Assembly (NCBI GenBank): GCA_031769625.1
Contig: JAUIMM010000702.1
Location: 5,884,001-5,948,000, forward strand
Direction of reading: 5' to 3'
DNA length: 64,000 nucleotides
Source of the DNA: Taudactylus pleione
Taxonomy: Eukaryota > Chordata > Amphibia > Anura > Myobatrachidae
Shown here: positions 31,641-42,217 of the stretch, in pieces
Layout: every line of letters starts with the position of its first letter
Position numbering within the stretch: position 1 is the stretch's first letter
Program-made: the position numbers and the translations under genes
The notes under the pieces: generated by a model
Databases searched by the model: none
Told to the model about the DNA's origin: nothing
The model's input: the letters and a program-made list of their open reading frames with translations, nothing else

Positions 31641-32472
31641 TCCGGAGGGGGCAGCCAGAATGTCGGCAAGCATGGTATAGACTTGCACTTTTGGGTGCAC
31701 AGATTTGTGACTTAGCTTGGCCAATTATTGCATGAGCATGTGAAAGTGAGTACAATTCTGCAGGCGTAGGGAAAAGCAGCCACAGAAGTGTGCAACTCAT
31801 AATCAGCTGCTGTGTTTGAACAGTATCTAGCTATCCATGATTCATACATTACACTCACGTATCAAGGAAAAGAGGCTTTCTTTTGTATGAGCAATCACAC
31901 AATAATGTATACTGTCACCTTGGCTTGATACAGGTTTTGACATGTCAGGAATGCAATAAAAAAAAAAACCACTGTCAAGATTTAGTTTACCAGTATAAAC
32001 TGATTGGGGTGTGTCTGCAGTTTTAAGTCAACAGAATACTTTTCTGTAATAATCAAAATAATGTTTTGTGAGTGTGAGATATAACTTTGTTTCTCCACGT
32101 CATAGTTGCAACTGATCATGCACAAGATGTATTTGAAAAGTTCCTAACTGCTGAGAGAGATTAGTAGTAATAGGTCAGGCATAGCGAATATGAACGGTAC
32201 ATCTCAGACTGACAAGGAAGTTTAGGATTACGACCAAAAGTAATATTAGATGTAAATAAAATGTTTTAGGGGAAACATTAATGATAAATGTAATGTATAT
32301 GAATGAATGGGAGGAGATGATGCAAACTTACCTTGATAAAAGGCTTACCAAACTGCTTAGAATGGGAAACATATTATGGATAAACTGAGTGTTCATGCCC
32401 AGGGGCTGCCGCCACTTACACTGCATCCTACCTCGGGACTTTTTAAGGAGGTACCTGCAAATATTAAGTATC
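31641..32472. other. unassigned sequence
   Basis: AT-rich, no supported gene, repeat or signal apart from a short A-run near 31,955. Confidence 0.4.
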
Positions 32473-32480
32473 ACCTAGAT

Positions 32481-32636
32481 CAGTGGTGGTGAACCCTGGC
32501 ACTCCAGCTGCTGTGGGACTACATGTCGCAGCATGCACTGTCAGAGTTTTGCTATTAGGGAATGCTAAAAATGTGGCAGGGTATGCTGGGATACGTAGTC
32601 ACACAGCAGCTGGAGTGCCAGGGTTTGCCACCAATG
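32481..32636. mobile_element. 156-bp fold-back hAT-type element
   Basis: Arms CTGGCACTCCAGCTGCTGTG and its complement form a long hairpin with outer ends CAGTGGTGG and CCACCAATG. Flanks ACCTAGAT (32,473-32,480) and ACCAAGAT (32,637-32,644) match at 7 of 8 positions, the hAT duplication length. Non-coding. Confidence 0.85.
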
Positions 32637-32644
32637 ACCAAGAT

Positions 32645-33629
32645 TGATATGTGTACGAGGGACTATTCTCAATTACAAAAGCTGCCCCTATAGGTTTCTG
32701 ATGCAGTATTGGTTGCAAAATGGATGCAAATTATGCATAAAACCCCCCTGCAAAATCCTGTATTTGTGCCCATATGCTGAGCTGCACACATACAGTATAC
32801 TGTAGTGAATTGTATGGCTCTACATTGGCAGGGCGTGCACACAGTTTACTGCAGACACATATCACATACCATGTTTTTAACCATTTATTTTGCTTGCAAA
32901 ATTCACACTTGCTATTAGGCATCAATAAAACTTTAAATCCTCTCTAATATGACAGAAACAACTCTGTGTCTCTTGTATGGAAAATGATTGATTTCACACA
33001 CGCACAAAAGCATAATATATGCCCTAGCAGTGAAGAAATCCCTTGTCACTGTCAGCAGTTCATTTGTAAACAGCCAAGCCCAAACAGTTATTATCAGTGC
33101 ATGTCCTTGACCACCAACAAATAATACGGTTTTCTCATGTTTATATAAGTCTGTGTCCCAATCTGCATATGTTCCCAATTGTTAAAACATACCCTTACTG
33201 TACTTGGTCTATGGGGAAATGCCCATCTCCTACTTATCCAGATGCAGGCAAGTGTAAGTGGCAGAATCACACAAACATGTATGGTAACATATGCATGCGC
33301 CCATTGTTTTGGGTATTCAGAGAGCAAAATCATGCAATTTACTATACAAGCTGGAATAGTACTCACTCTCCATCAGCCCCAATATTCAGACCAAAATACA
33401 AATATACAAACTCTTTATCAGAAGAGCACATTGTATTGTATAACTAACAACCTGTGCTTTCTATGAAGCTTGGCCTTAGGTAACGATTGACCAAAAGAGA
33501 GGCAGCCAGCTCAAGGAAATTAGAAAAAATCCACATCTGCCTATGACTTCAGTGATTTAAAGAATGTTTATGGAGTCTATACTGAGATGTTTCTAATCAT
33601 GCATTTTTTATATAAAATTCATTGGTCTG
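32645..33629. other. unassigned sequence
   Basis: No recognisable gene. Plus-strand frame 33,097-33,447 (116 codons) overlaps minus-strand frames and has no domain or splice context. Confidence 0.4.
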
Positions 33630-33634
33630 TTGTT

Positions 33635-34200
33635 ATGGATTCGGACACCCCTGCACCGATTGGGATAAAACCAATGTGAGGTGGTCCAGTTGGATCCTGG
33701 CCAGATATTAGGGTCATTAGGGTCCCATCGAACCTCCTGTTGGTGTACACTTGGCTGAATTTTAACCCAGAGAGCCTGTTCTGAGCCTTCCACTGGATGG
33801 AGTTGTACAAAAACTTCACAAAGTGGTAACATTGGATACCAGAAGACATACAGTACTAGGGTATTGAGGTCACAGTCAGACCTCCCTTTGGTATACGCTG
33901 GGCAGAACTTAGAACTGGGGACACTCTGCAGAACTTTGACCCAGGCAGCCTTTTCTGGGCCTTCCACTGTAAGGATTGGATGAACTTCACAGAGGGGTGG
34001 TAATTGGTCTGGGATGTCTAATGGAGTAGTTGGGGTCCTGGTCGGACCTCATGGAAGAGTGTGCCGGGAAAAACTTTGACCCAGTGAGCCTGTTCTGGGC
34101 CTTCCACTGGATGGATTTGGACGGCATCACATAATTTGGATGAATATGTCACAGACTGGTAACATTGGGTCCCAGAAGACATACTATCAGAAGAAACCAC
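33635..34200. repeat. diverged tandem repeat, ~140-170-bp units
   Basis: Three to four units recognised by recurring GCCTTCCACTG (33,788, 33,960, 34,098) and TAACATTGG words. Spacing varies between about 140 and 172 bp. Minus-strand frames of 60-119 codons reflect the repeated unit; coding seems unlikely. Confidence 0.7.
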
Positions 34201-34639
34201 CTCAGAAGGTGAGTAATTTAAGGACTAATTAAGCTAACTGGAAACTTCCAATTGCTTAATCAATCTTCGGGGGGATGCCAGGGTCCATAAATTGTTAATT
34301 TATTTAGTAACGTTTGGTAGTTATATTCTAATATGTATATACTGTGCCCAGGTGAGTGGAAGTCAAACAGGCCACTTCCAGTCTCAGCCAGGAGCAGGAC
34401 TTTTAGCATACAAACCTCCAATAGGCCATGAGGTGATGGACAGAGATATGGACTAATTGGCTTTAGGGAAGGGTGGAACTATGGACATCATCATGTAACA
34501 CTAATTGGCTGTTATTCACCGTTTAAGTATTTTTGTTTTTTTGTAAGGATTTTACATGTACATTATATTACATATCGTGTGATATTTGATCTAAAAAATA
34601 TTATATATGGTTTTTATACCAAAATGTAAGAGAAAACAT
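34201..34639. other. unassigned AT-rich sequence
   Basis: No feature recognised. Confidence 0.4.
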
Positions 34640-34691
34640 CTGATTGACTGAAACCGGTTTAAATACCGGGAAATATTTCAACTCCTCCTCA

Positions 34692-34726
34692 CCTTCAAAA
34701 AGATCATTGTATGGTTGAAACATGTT
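34692..34726 (+). promoter_or_regulatory. hammerhead-like hairpin in Penelope tail
   Basis: CCTTCAAAAA, a 6-bp stem GATCAT/ATGGTT (with two G-T pairs) around TGT, then GAAACATGTTG. The stem differs from all other copies yet still pairs. Confidence 0.55.
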
Positions 34727-34997
34727 GCTGGAGGACCTGTTTTGACTGACTACCAGGTGTGAGAACTGAAGTTGGTGTGCCTGGTCTCACAACCATTTGG
34801 TAGGAGACCATCTCATATGTCACCACGTGTTCCTTTTGTTTGGATGTTTATATGATTACAAAGATTTTACTCTATGCCATCCTTTTATATTTTTAATCAA
34901 TACATGTTTGGAGGATGACTTCCTAAAGAAGAGAGTTAGAAGTTACAGGCAGTATTGTGTGAACACAGCATACAAGGGAAATGCATATTGATACCTA

Positions 34998-35737
34998 CAG
35001 GGCCGGTGCAAGTTATCTGTGTGCCCTAGGCAACATTTCATTAACCGCCACTGCTCCCTCCAATACTATGCCATTCTATAACGCACATTAGTGATGCCAA
35101 TTTATAATATGCCACACACAAAATTCATAATATACTATATAGAAATGCCCCAACTAATATGCCTCACAGCAAAGCCCCAAAATCATGCTGTGCCTCATAA
35201 TTCTGCCCCCAATTCATAATATGCGATACATCTGTGCCTCCAATTCATTATATGCTACACAGCTGTATCCTCAATTCACAATTATGCCATACATTAGTGC
35301 CTCCAATACAATACGTATGTCACACAGCGGTGCACCAAATGTATTGTATGCCACATAGCCGTTAATTATACTATACAATGCCCCTAATATATATGCCATA
35401 CATGTGCGCCCAAATTCTTTATATGCCATACAGCTGTGCTCCCAATACATTATGCCACACATCTATGCCCCAATATATATCTATTCCACACATCTGTGCC
35501 CAATTATATGTCAGCATCCATTAACCCCCCCACACACACCTCACCCTGCCAGCACTCAATAAACCCCCCCACACTCACACACACACACACACAAACCTGC
35601 ATTAGCCTTGGTCAATAGCAGACCCAGCTGGGACTGAAAGAAACAGTCTTCTTTTTTTTGTGGATTCATCGGTGCCCTCCATTGGCTGGCGCCCCTAGGC
35701 AGCCGCCTAAAGCTGCCTAATGGTAGCACCGGCCCTG
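34998..35737. mobile_element. 740-bp non-autonomous hAT element
   Basis: Exact terminal inverted repeats CAGGGCCGGTGC and GCACCGGCCCTG, with an exact 8-bp duplication GATACCTA at 34,990-34,997 and 35,738-35,745. The middle is an array of diverged units built on CAATTCATAATATGCCACAC. Frames inside (for example 35,271-35,462) come from the array. Confidence 0.95.
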
Positions 35738-35904
35738 GATACCTAAATATTTGTGGAACATTGTCATCAAAGGACTGAGGATCTGACTCACAGACTTCTG
35801 TTATTTAAATCGAAGGGACTTATTTTCACTTTTTCTTAAACTATCTTGTTCAGCGCCTTCATGAATTTCTCTAATCTTTTTGTTCCATGTGTTGTTCTGT
35901 GAGT

Positions 35905-37230
35905 GTAAGGTGGAAACTCGAAAGTTTATTTGTGTCGGCTGCTAAAATCCCTTTATCATGAGTGATAGAAGTGTATAAACATTGCACATCTAACGTGGCC
36001 CATAGAAAGCTATCCCTCCATTTTATATGCTGCATGAGGGGTTAGTACACTGTGGTAGTGTCTTTCAAATAAAACGGCAACTCTTTGACATGGGGATTCA
36101 AGAATACATCAACATATTCAGATAGTGGTGAAGTTAGGGAATCTATACCTGCTATAATTGGCCTACCTGGGGGGTTTTCTAAATTTTTATGAATTTTAGG
36201 CAGGTGATAAAACACTGCGATGATATAATCAGTGTTAAGGAGAAACTGGTATTCATCCTTACTTATGATTTTTGAGTATAGCCCTTGAACTAATATGGGT
36301 CTTAATTCCATAATAAAGTTCGCTGTGGGGTCTTTCGGTTGTGGTTTATATGACTCGTTCTCATTAAGAAGTCTGTAGGCTTCTTCGTATAATCAGTCCT
36401 GTATTGTATCACCAACCCACCTTCTTTGTCCACTGGTTTAAATCTGAGTTATTTTTAAGTTCTTCAAGGGCATGTCTTTCAGCATTGGTGAGGTTATTCT
36501 TTTTGGTTATAATATCCTGATTATCTATGAGGTCCTTTTTGACCAGATCATAAAATAGGCTAATGTGGTGACCTTTAGATTCTAATGGATAGTATTTCGA
36601 AGGTGGTTTAAGGACTGATTTTGACTGCTCTTGGTAGTAAGTTAGAATAGCAGTTTCTTTTTTAGCAAAGTGTCTTTTGAGGGTTAGTCTCCATCTCAAA
36701 TTTATTAGGTTTTTATACAGGAGCAAAGGTAAAGCCTTTGCTGAGTAGAGATATTTCTAATTGGGATAGTGGACGTGAGGAAAGATTGAATACATCTTTT
36801 TTGATGGGGTCTGTACCTATTGGAGGTTCCTTTTTTGTTTTTGTCTCCATCCCCGTTTTCCTTGTCTTCTACAAGCCGTCTCTTTAATGGTGAGGCTAGC
36901 TTTATATATTCCTTGACCACAGTTTTTTTAATGTATGTCCCTGTATGGTCTCTCTGGGGTGGGGGATAAAAAAATCGCCCTCACTTTCAGAATTCAATCT
37001 ATTGAGAGCTGAGTAGCGGTTTTTTAAGAGTGATAGTGTCCTTTCTAGGAGATGTGTATTCTGCAAAATGTGTTTTTGGTTTCATTTTAGTATTAGTCCA
37101 TGCTTTATGAGTAAGATTTGATTTGTTTTTATTTAGGCTATGGTCTATTGTTCATGAACTAAATCTTCACCAATTTGTTACTTTATTTTTGGTATAATAC
37201 TGCTTGTCCCTAGAAAAAAATTATCTTTAT
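35905..37230 (-). pseudogene. Penelope-like protein, N-terminal half
   Basis: On minus: a lysine-rich N-terminal part (36,920-36,705); LLYKNLINLRWRLTL with KPPSKYYPLESKGHHI (36,726-36,410); a decayed KGGG region near 36,415; AVFYHLPKIHKN and ENPPGRPIIAGIDSLTSPLSE (36,240-36,120); and a decayed LDVQCLYTSI near 35,970. The catalytic FxDD block, GIY-YIG domain and 3' end are missing. Stops and shifts show that it is old. Distinct from the 26-29 kb family. Confidence 0.85.
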
Positions 37231-37267
37231 TTCTGATCCTCAATCCTCTCTAATTTCTTATTCAGTA

Positions 37268-37273
37268 CGTATG

Positions 37274-37310
<37 letters not shown>
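37268..37310. repeat. TA microsatellite
   Basis: Alternating TA run just left of a Tc1 fragment. Confidence 0.95.
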
Positions 37311-37313
<3 letters not shown>

Positions 37314-37316
<3 letters not shown>

Positions 37317-37524
37317 TCAGGTGCATAAATATTGGGACATTGACAGAATTTTAATATTTTGGCCCCTATTCACCACCACAATGGCTTTGGAATGAAACAA
37401 ACAAGATGTCCTTTAACTGCAGACTTTCAGATTTCATTTGAGTGTAATTACATCCAAATCAGGTGAAGGGGCCAAAAGTAATGGGATAAAACTAAACAAT
37501 CCTAAATCTAACTTTCACTTTCAG
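37314..37524. mobile_element. Tc1 fragment, copy 3 (internally deleted)
   Basis: Starts CAGTCAGGTGCATAAATATT like the 20,763 and 56,775 copies, follows the terminal repeat, loses about 40 bp of it at GGTGAAGGGGCC, and stops soon after the CTAACTTTCACTTT region that lies just beyond the transposase 3' end. No transposase and no right terminus. Confidence 0.9.
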
Positions 37525-37585
37525 CCAATAAAATACATCCGAAAAATCAGAACTTGTAATGTTGTAAATCCAAACCCGCTCATCC

Positions 37586-37588
<3 letters not shown>

Positions 37589-37648
<60 letters not shown>
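37589..37648. repeat. TA microsatellite
   Basis: Long alternating TA run; YIYIYI frames on both strands are artefacts. Confidence 0.95.
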
Positions 37649-37651
<3 letters not shown>

Positions 37652-38271
37652 GGATGAACACAGTAAACGACTAAACTCTTCAGAGCGATGCAAGTATTCA
37701 AATCTAATAAAAATAATTCACATTACCTGTTAACAAAATAGATACTGAGCAAGTTCATTGGATACACGTAACTCATTACCATATATTCTAGACTATCCTG
37801 GCAAATGGTTTCTGCTTAAACCAGTTTAGTTGAGGAAGTAGCTGTGATATGCCTATTTAAACACCTGAACCTTCTGCCTTATACACTATCTTATACTGAC
37901 ACAGTTACCAGCCATTCAGGACTTGTCAGACAAGTTTTGTGCATATCACGTTTTGTGCATATCACATTTTTATTTTTTGTTTGTGTGTTTAAGGATTGTC
38001 CAAACCCTTTGGCTCAGAATTGTTAAGGAATTTTCCTGTACCAATCAGCTATTCACAACTACAAAATCAAGTTGGTCTACAAAGAAGGAGCATTCAGCTA
38101 AGTTCTCCCAGGTACATTTTATACTTCTCTTTCATTGCTCGCTGTAAATGATGACAGGTAGAAGATATCAGATCATTATAATTGACATTGTATCTTTGCC
38201 TAGCCCAGACCTTTCAGTAAATGTTTAATTTTGCAATAGGGTGATGTTTGCAGCAGCAAATTAACACAATA
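37649..38271. other. unassigned sequence
   Basis: No supported gene. GTTTTGTGCATATCAC is repeated back-to-back near 37,934-37,965. Confidence 0.4.
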
Positions 38272-38434
38272 GGCTATATTTACTAAACTCAGAGTTTTCA
38301 GAAGTGGAGATGTTGCCCATAGCAACCAATCAGATTCTACTTAACATTTAACTAGCACCTTCTAAAAGATAATAGCTAGAATCTGATTGGTTGCTATGGG
38401 CAACAACTCCACTTCTGAAAACTCTCACTTTAGT
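38272..38434. mobile_element. fold-back element, TTGCCCATAGCAACCAATC family, copy 1
   Basis: Arms TTGCCCATAGCAACCAATCA and its complement enclose AGCACCTTCTAAAAGATAAT; outer arms CAGAGTTTTCAGAAGTGGAG pair likewise. Same element as 41,972-42,146. Common in frogs. Confidence 0.85.
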
Positions 38435-38869
38435 GTGTTATGTTTTCTATTGACATATTATTTTAATACTAAATATTTATTTGGGTACTCAACATACATA
38501 TAGATACTACATACTCTATATGCCCACATTTCAAAATATTTTAAAGGAACCACTTTACCTCAGATCCAGAAGTCTAATATGCTGTATGTAGCATTTTGTA
38601 GTAATTGCGCTTATAACCCAGCATGATATGTTGAACATAGTTATATTTTGTTTGTATATTAAATATTCCTCTGCAATAACTATATTATATCACATGATAT
38701 TAAAAGATAAGGTGAGAATATATAATGAGTAATTGTACTTTTCAGTTTGGTCAAGGTTCAAGTCCCAAGATTTAAAGATTTGTTTCTAGAAATTTGACAC
38801 AGTTGACAATCATATTGTTATATACTTTTGTTGCTGGACCACAGGTTTTAAATATATACAACTTTAACT
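38435..38869. other. unassigned AT-rich sequence
   Basis: No feature recognised. Confidence 0.4.
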
Positions 38870-39346
38870 TAGGGGTGTGCATCGGCCACGTTTTGTGTTT
38901 TGGTTTTGGATCTGGATCTTTCTTCGTGTTTTGGATCTGGATTGGTTTTGCCAAAACCACCCTTCCGTGTTTTGGGTCTGTATTTTTTGGGGAAAAAGCA
39001 TAGAAACAGCTAAAATCACAGAATTTGTGTTTTTTTTCCCCTATGCTATTATTAACCTCAATAATATTAATTTCCACTCATTTCCAGTCTATTCTGAACA
39101 CCTCATACCTCACAATATTGTTTTTAGGCCAAAAGGTTGCACCAAGGTAGCTGGATGACTATGCTAAGCAACACAAGTGGGCGGCACAAACATGTGGCCC
39201 ATCTAGGAGTGACAATGCAGTGGCAGACAGTATGGCAGTTTGAAAAACTAGGCCAGAAACAGTACAAAATGCAAAGAAAAAAAAGATGTGCAAGATGGAA
39301 TTGTCCTTGGGCCCTCCCACCCACCCTTATGTTGTATAAACAGGAC

Positions 39347-39623
39347 TAGAGCAGTAACCAGACTTTTTGGTGCCCTGTGCCAGAAAGAGTATTGGCGCCC
39401 CCCTCATTTTTCAAAGGGACATAATGCACCCAAAAAAGGGCCATGGCTTCATGGGGAAGGTTCACGGAAGAGATAGGAGAGGCCAGGAGATGCTGGGGAT
39501 GAAATAAGAGGAAGCTACAAGCAAGAATGTAATAAACAGAAATTTGACAGGCCAAAACAGCGCCCCCTGACCTGTGGTGCCCTGTGCGATGGCACCGGCC
39601 GCACTGCCCTAGCTACGGCCCTG
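39347..39623. mobile_element. 277-bp hAT element inside the larger hAT
   Basis: Ends TAGAGCAGTAACCAGACTTT and CTAGCTACGGCCCTG are diverged inverted repeats of the CAGGGCCGTAACTAG type. The 8-bp duplication AACAGGAC is exact (39,339-39,346 and 39,624-39,631). Same family as 58,622-58,906, in the opposite orientation. Confidence 0.9.
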
Positions 39624-39652
39624 AACAGGACATGCACACTTTAAGAAACCAT

Positions 39653-40021
39653 TCATTTCAGCAGCAGGGTCTGCCACACGACTGTGGCTGAAATGTTTGG
39701 TTCGTTTGGGTCCCCACAAAGCAAGCTGGCAATTAATCTGTCACTGCGTAAACTGGCTCTACGGAGCCAAGATGTTGTCCTCATCCTCCTCATCCACCAA
39801 TTCCTCACCCTCTTCAGTGTTGTGTACATCCTCATCCTCTCAGAGTCCCCGCTGGAATCCACCACCACCGGTCCCTCTGTACTTTCTGGAGGCTGGTCTC
39901 CCTGGAAGAATTGATAATTCATTTTGATGAACATCATCTTCTCCACATTTTGTGGAATCAACCTCCTACACCTTTTGCTGACAAGGTTTCCGGCTGCACT
40001 AAAAACTCTTTCGGAGTACAC
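39653..40021 (-). pseudogene. hAT transposase C-terminus (dimerisation domain)
   Basis: Frame of 122 codons whose start SERVFSAAGNLVSKRC is the hallmark of the hAT C-terminal dimerisation region, continuing through RLIPQNVEKMMFIKMN and an acidic tail. Preceded across a stop (near 40,070) by LYKLALFYLSCPLSSV in the same sense. hAT transposases cut out the element by a DDE-type nuclease; this part holds subunits together. Non-functional because the upstream protein is broken. Confidence 0.88.
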
Positions 40022-40072
40022 ACTGGAGAGGGGGCAACTTAGGTAAAATAGAGCCAGTTTGTACAGGGGCCT

Positions 40073-40518
40073 TCAAATTGCCTCTTTGTCCTGCCAGTAC
40101 AGGTACGGACTGTCTGACATGCCTACTTGGAAGCTGTCACCGATGTAATCCTCCACCATTCTGTCAATGGTGACAGTATCATATGCAGTGACAGTAAACA
40201 TGTCAGAAATTGTTGGCAGGTCCTTCAGTTCAGACCAGATGTCCAAACTTGGTCCTGCCTGCCCTGCATCACCACCAGCGGGTTGCATAGGATATCTAAG
40301 TTGTTCCTGGCAGCCCCAGTTGTGGGACAAAATGAAGAAGGAGCTGTTAACGTGTCACATTCCGCTTCAGCTGACAGTGTTTTCACCAGCAGGTCTTTGC
40401 ACCTCTGCAGGCTTGTGTCTGTTGGAAAGAGAGACACCAAGTAGGCTTTAAACCTAGGATCGAGCACGGTGCTCAAATCCACACCTGCTGGCTGCTGATG
40501 GCACACAGGGAGAGACAA
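40073..40518 (-). pseudogene. hAT transposase, middle region
   Basis: Two overlapping minus frames. The upstream one carries VLDPRFKAYLVSLFP (40,470-40,420), the conserved block before the insertion loop of hAT nucleases. After a shift near 40,260 the second one reads through SELKDLPTISDMF to PYLYWQDKE near 40,085, just before the C-terminal domain. N-terminal BED zinc finger and first catalytic residues are absent. Confidence 0.85.
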
Positions 40519-40534
40519 GAGGCTGCTGGAGGGA

Positions 40535-40830
40535 CATGGGTAGATGAGTTGCTGGGGGGATATAATTTGTAAGGGATACTACTATTGTGTGGAATAATGT
40601 GTTCTATGGGGCACTACTACTATGTGGCATAATATGTAAAGGGCATTACTTTGTGGTATAATGTGTATGGGGCATTACTGTGTAGTGTAAGGGGAATTAT
40701 AGTGTGGCATAATATATAAGGGGCACTACTACTGCGTGGTATAATGTATATAAGGATTACTACTGTGTGGCATAATCTGAATGGGGTCTGTGTGGCATAA
40801 CATGAATGGGTTCTGTGTGGGGGCATATGT
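40535..40830. repeat. tandem repeat, GGGGCACTACTACTGTGTGG units
   Basis: Seven or eight diverged units of about 30-43 bp sharing GTGTGGCATAAT and GGGGCATTACT. Such arrays occur inside frog hAT derivatives; an end-like TTCTAGTTACGCCTAGGGG at 40,889-40,907 suggests this is one. Confidence 0.75.
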
Positions 40831-41775
40831 ATGTTTTATTAACCTCTGGGGGGGCTCTTTTAAGATCTTGCTAAATAACCCACAAAGTTCTAGTTACGCC
40901 TAGGGGTGCTGAAAGAGGGGGGAGCGGGTACTAATTCCCTGGATTCAGGCTTATCGGAGGGGCCTGGTGGGGACCCAGGCCTGATGCCACCCCCCCTTAC
41001 CTGTCTGCAGCCCAGCACATACTGCTGTGTGCTGGGCTGCAATGGGAGACTGCTTGTTGCTGCTGCAGTCTCCTCTGATTGTGGGGGGGAGTGATCGCAC
41101 TGATTGCGCCCCCCCGGATTTGTGCTGGGTTGAGGGGCTCACACCAGCCCCCTCCCTGGAATGCAGCAAAAGGGTTTATTTTTTTCATACAAACACAGAG
41201 GCTCTGGATTTAATATAAACCTGTCTGAGTCATCAAGTTTTCTCAGACTAAGGGTAAAATTATTATTTTGTAGCATTCTCACAGGCTTTTGGCAGACTGC
41301 TAATTTCTACTGGAGTTAGCCCTGGAACCTGTATAATTTAAGAGTATCCCCATTTTTAGTGATTATGTGACAGTGTGTGGCGCTAATGAAAACCTAATCC
41401 TGGTCAAACTACACCACATTGCCAAATTTGGTGGAGCTAGGTCCAAAACTCTGACTGTACATAAGGGCCAAAAAGACGGATAGACAGACATACTTTCCTG
41501 CTTATTATATAGATATATACTTTTAGAGCTTAATTCAATTTCAGTGTTGAAATTACTAATTACATGAAAGGATTGCAAGCTTACTGTTTAAGCAAACGAG
41601 CATCCAGCGCTTAAATCAGGTTATTCCTTCATATGGAATTTGTCAACTTGTGGAAAGGAAATGGGGGAAAATAAAAAAAAAACAGTACAAAATAGATGTA
41701 ATAATGATGATGTCTGGTTTCTGGAAAGCTAACAGTATGTCAAAGAATCTTCAAGTACAGCATAAAGCCATAGTA
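40831..41775. other. unassigned sequence with repeat debris
   Basis: GC-rich 40,910-41,160 contains the CAGCCCAGCAC/GTGCTGGGCTG palindrome also seen at 23,735. The stretch 41,370-41,480 (CCTAATCCTGGTCAAACTAC) looks like old repeat. No gene. Confidence 0.4.
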
Positions 41776-41783
41776 CTGATAAG

Positions 41784-41914
41784 AAGAGATGTCAAATGAG
41801 GCAAAACGTCATCTTTCACTGACATCTCAACACAGATGTCTATGAAAGATGACGTTTTGCCTCAATCTGAACTTTGCGAGAAAATCTTAGCCAAAACCGA
41901 ACTGCTCATCTCTA
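41784..41914. mobile_element. 131-bp hAT hairpin element
   Basis: Exact 8-bp duplication CTGATAAG at 41,776-41,783 and 41,915-41,922. Left end AAGAGATGTCA, right end TGCTCATCTCTA. The left two-thirds folds into a near-perfect hairpin: GAGGCAAAACGTCATCTTTC and its complement around AACACA. The ends match the larger hAT at 43,420-45,431. Confidence 0.88.
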
Positions 41915-41971
41915 CTGATAAGTAGAAGTTACTAAAAAAAAAAACCCACATAGTTTGTGTAGTGACTTTAA

Positions 41972-42146
41972 GGGGTAAATTTACAAAAGTGAGAGTTTTT
42001 AGAAGTGGAGCTGTTGCCCATAGCAACCAATCAGATTCTAGCTATTATCTTCTAGAAGGTGCTAGTTAAATGTAAAGTAGAATCTAATTGGTTGCTATGG
42101 GTAACATCTCCACCTCTGAAAACTCTTACTTTAGTAAATTTACCCC
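41972..42146. mobile_element. fold-back element, TTGCCCATAGCAACCAATC family, copy 2
   Basis: Ends GGGGTAAATTTAC and GTAAATTTACCCC are exact inverted repeats; arms TTGCCCATAGCAACCAATCA and complement. TTAA precedes the left end, but no TTAA follows the right end, so the duplication is not clear. Same family as 38,272-38,434. Confidence 0.88.
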
Positions 42147-42217
42147 ATGGATTGGATTCTATGTATACGTTCATCATGGTATTGGGTATTCATGCAGTAG
42201 ATAAATGAAGCAATAAT

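Larger units (their letters stand above)
34640..35896 (+). mobile_element. Penelope-type tail on plus strand, with hAT inserted
   Basis: A hammerhead-like motif in plus orientation (34,692-34,726) is followed by about 500 bp of noncoding tail, interrupted by a 740-bp hAT element (34,998-35,737). The neighbouring Penelope coding remnant (35,905-37,230) is on minus, so this is probably another opposed pair, older than that at 25.8-30.7 kb. Boundaries approximate. Confidence 0.45.
38870..40520 (-). mobile_element. hAT transposon, 3' part with transposase remnant
   Basis: The left end TAGGGGTGTGCATCGGCC is like the end TAGGGATGTGCTCCG at 43,420 of a complete relative, and the next ~250 bp (GTTTTGG-rich, then CTAAAATCACA) align between the two. 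Minus-strand coding 40,518-39,653 is the C-terminal half of a hAT transposase. The right terminus is not present. Interrupted by a short hAT element at 39,347-39,623. Confidence 0.75.

Noticed and set aside
37438..37701. Frames with YIYIYI runs
   Set aside because: TA microsatellite read in frame.
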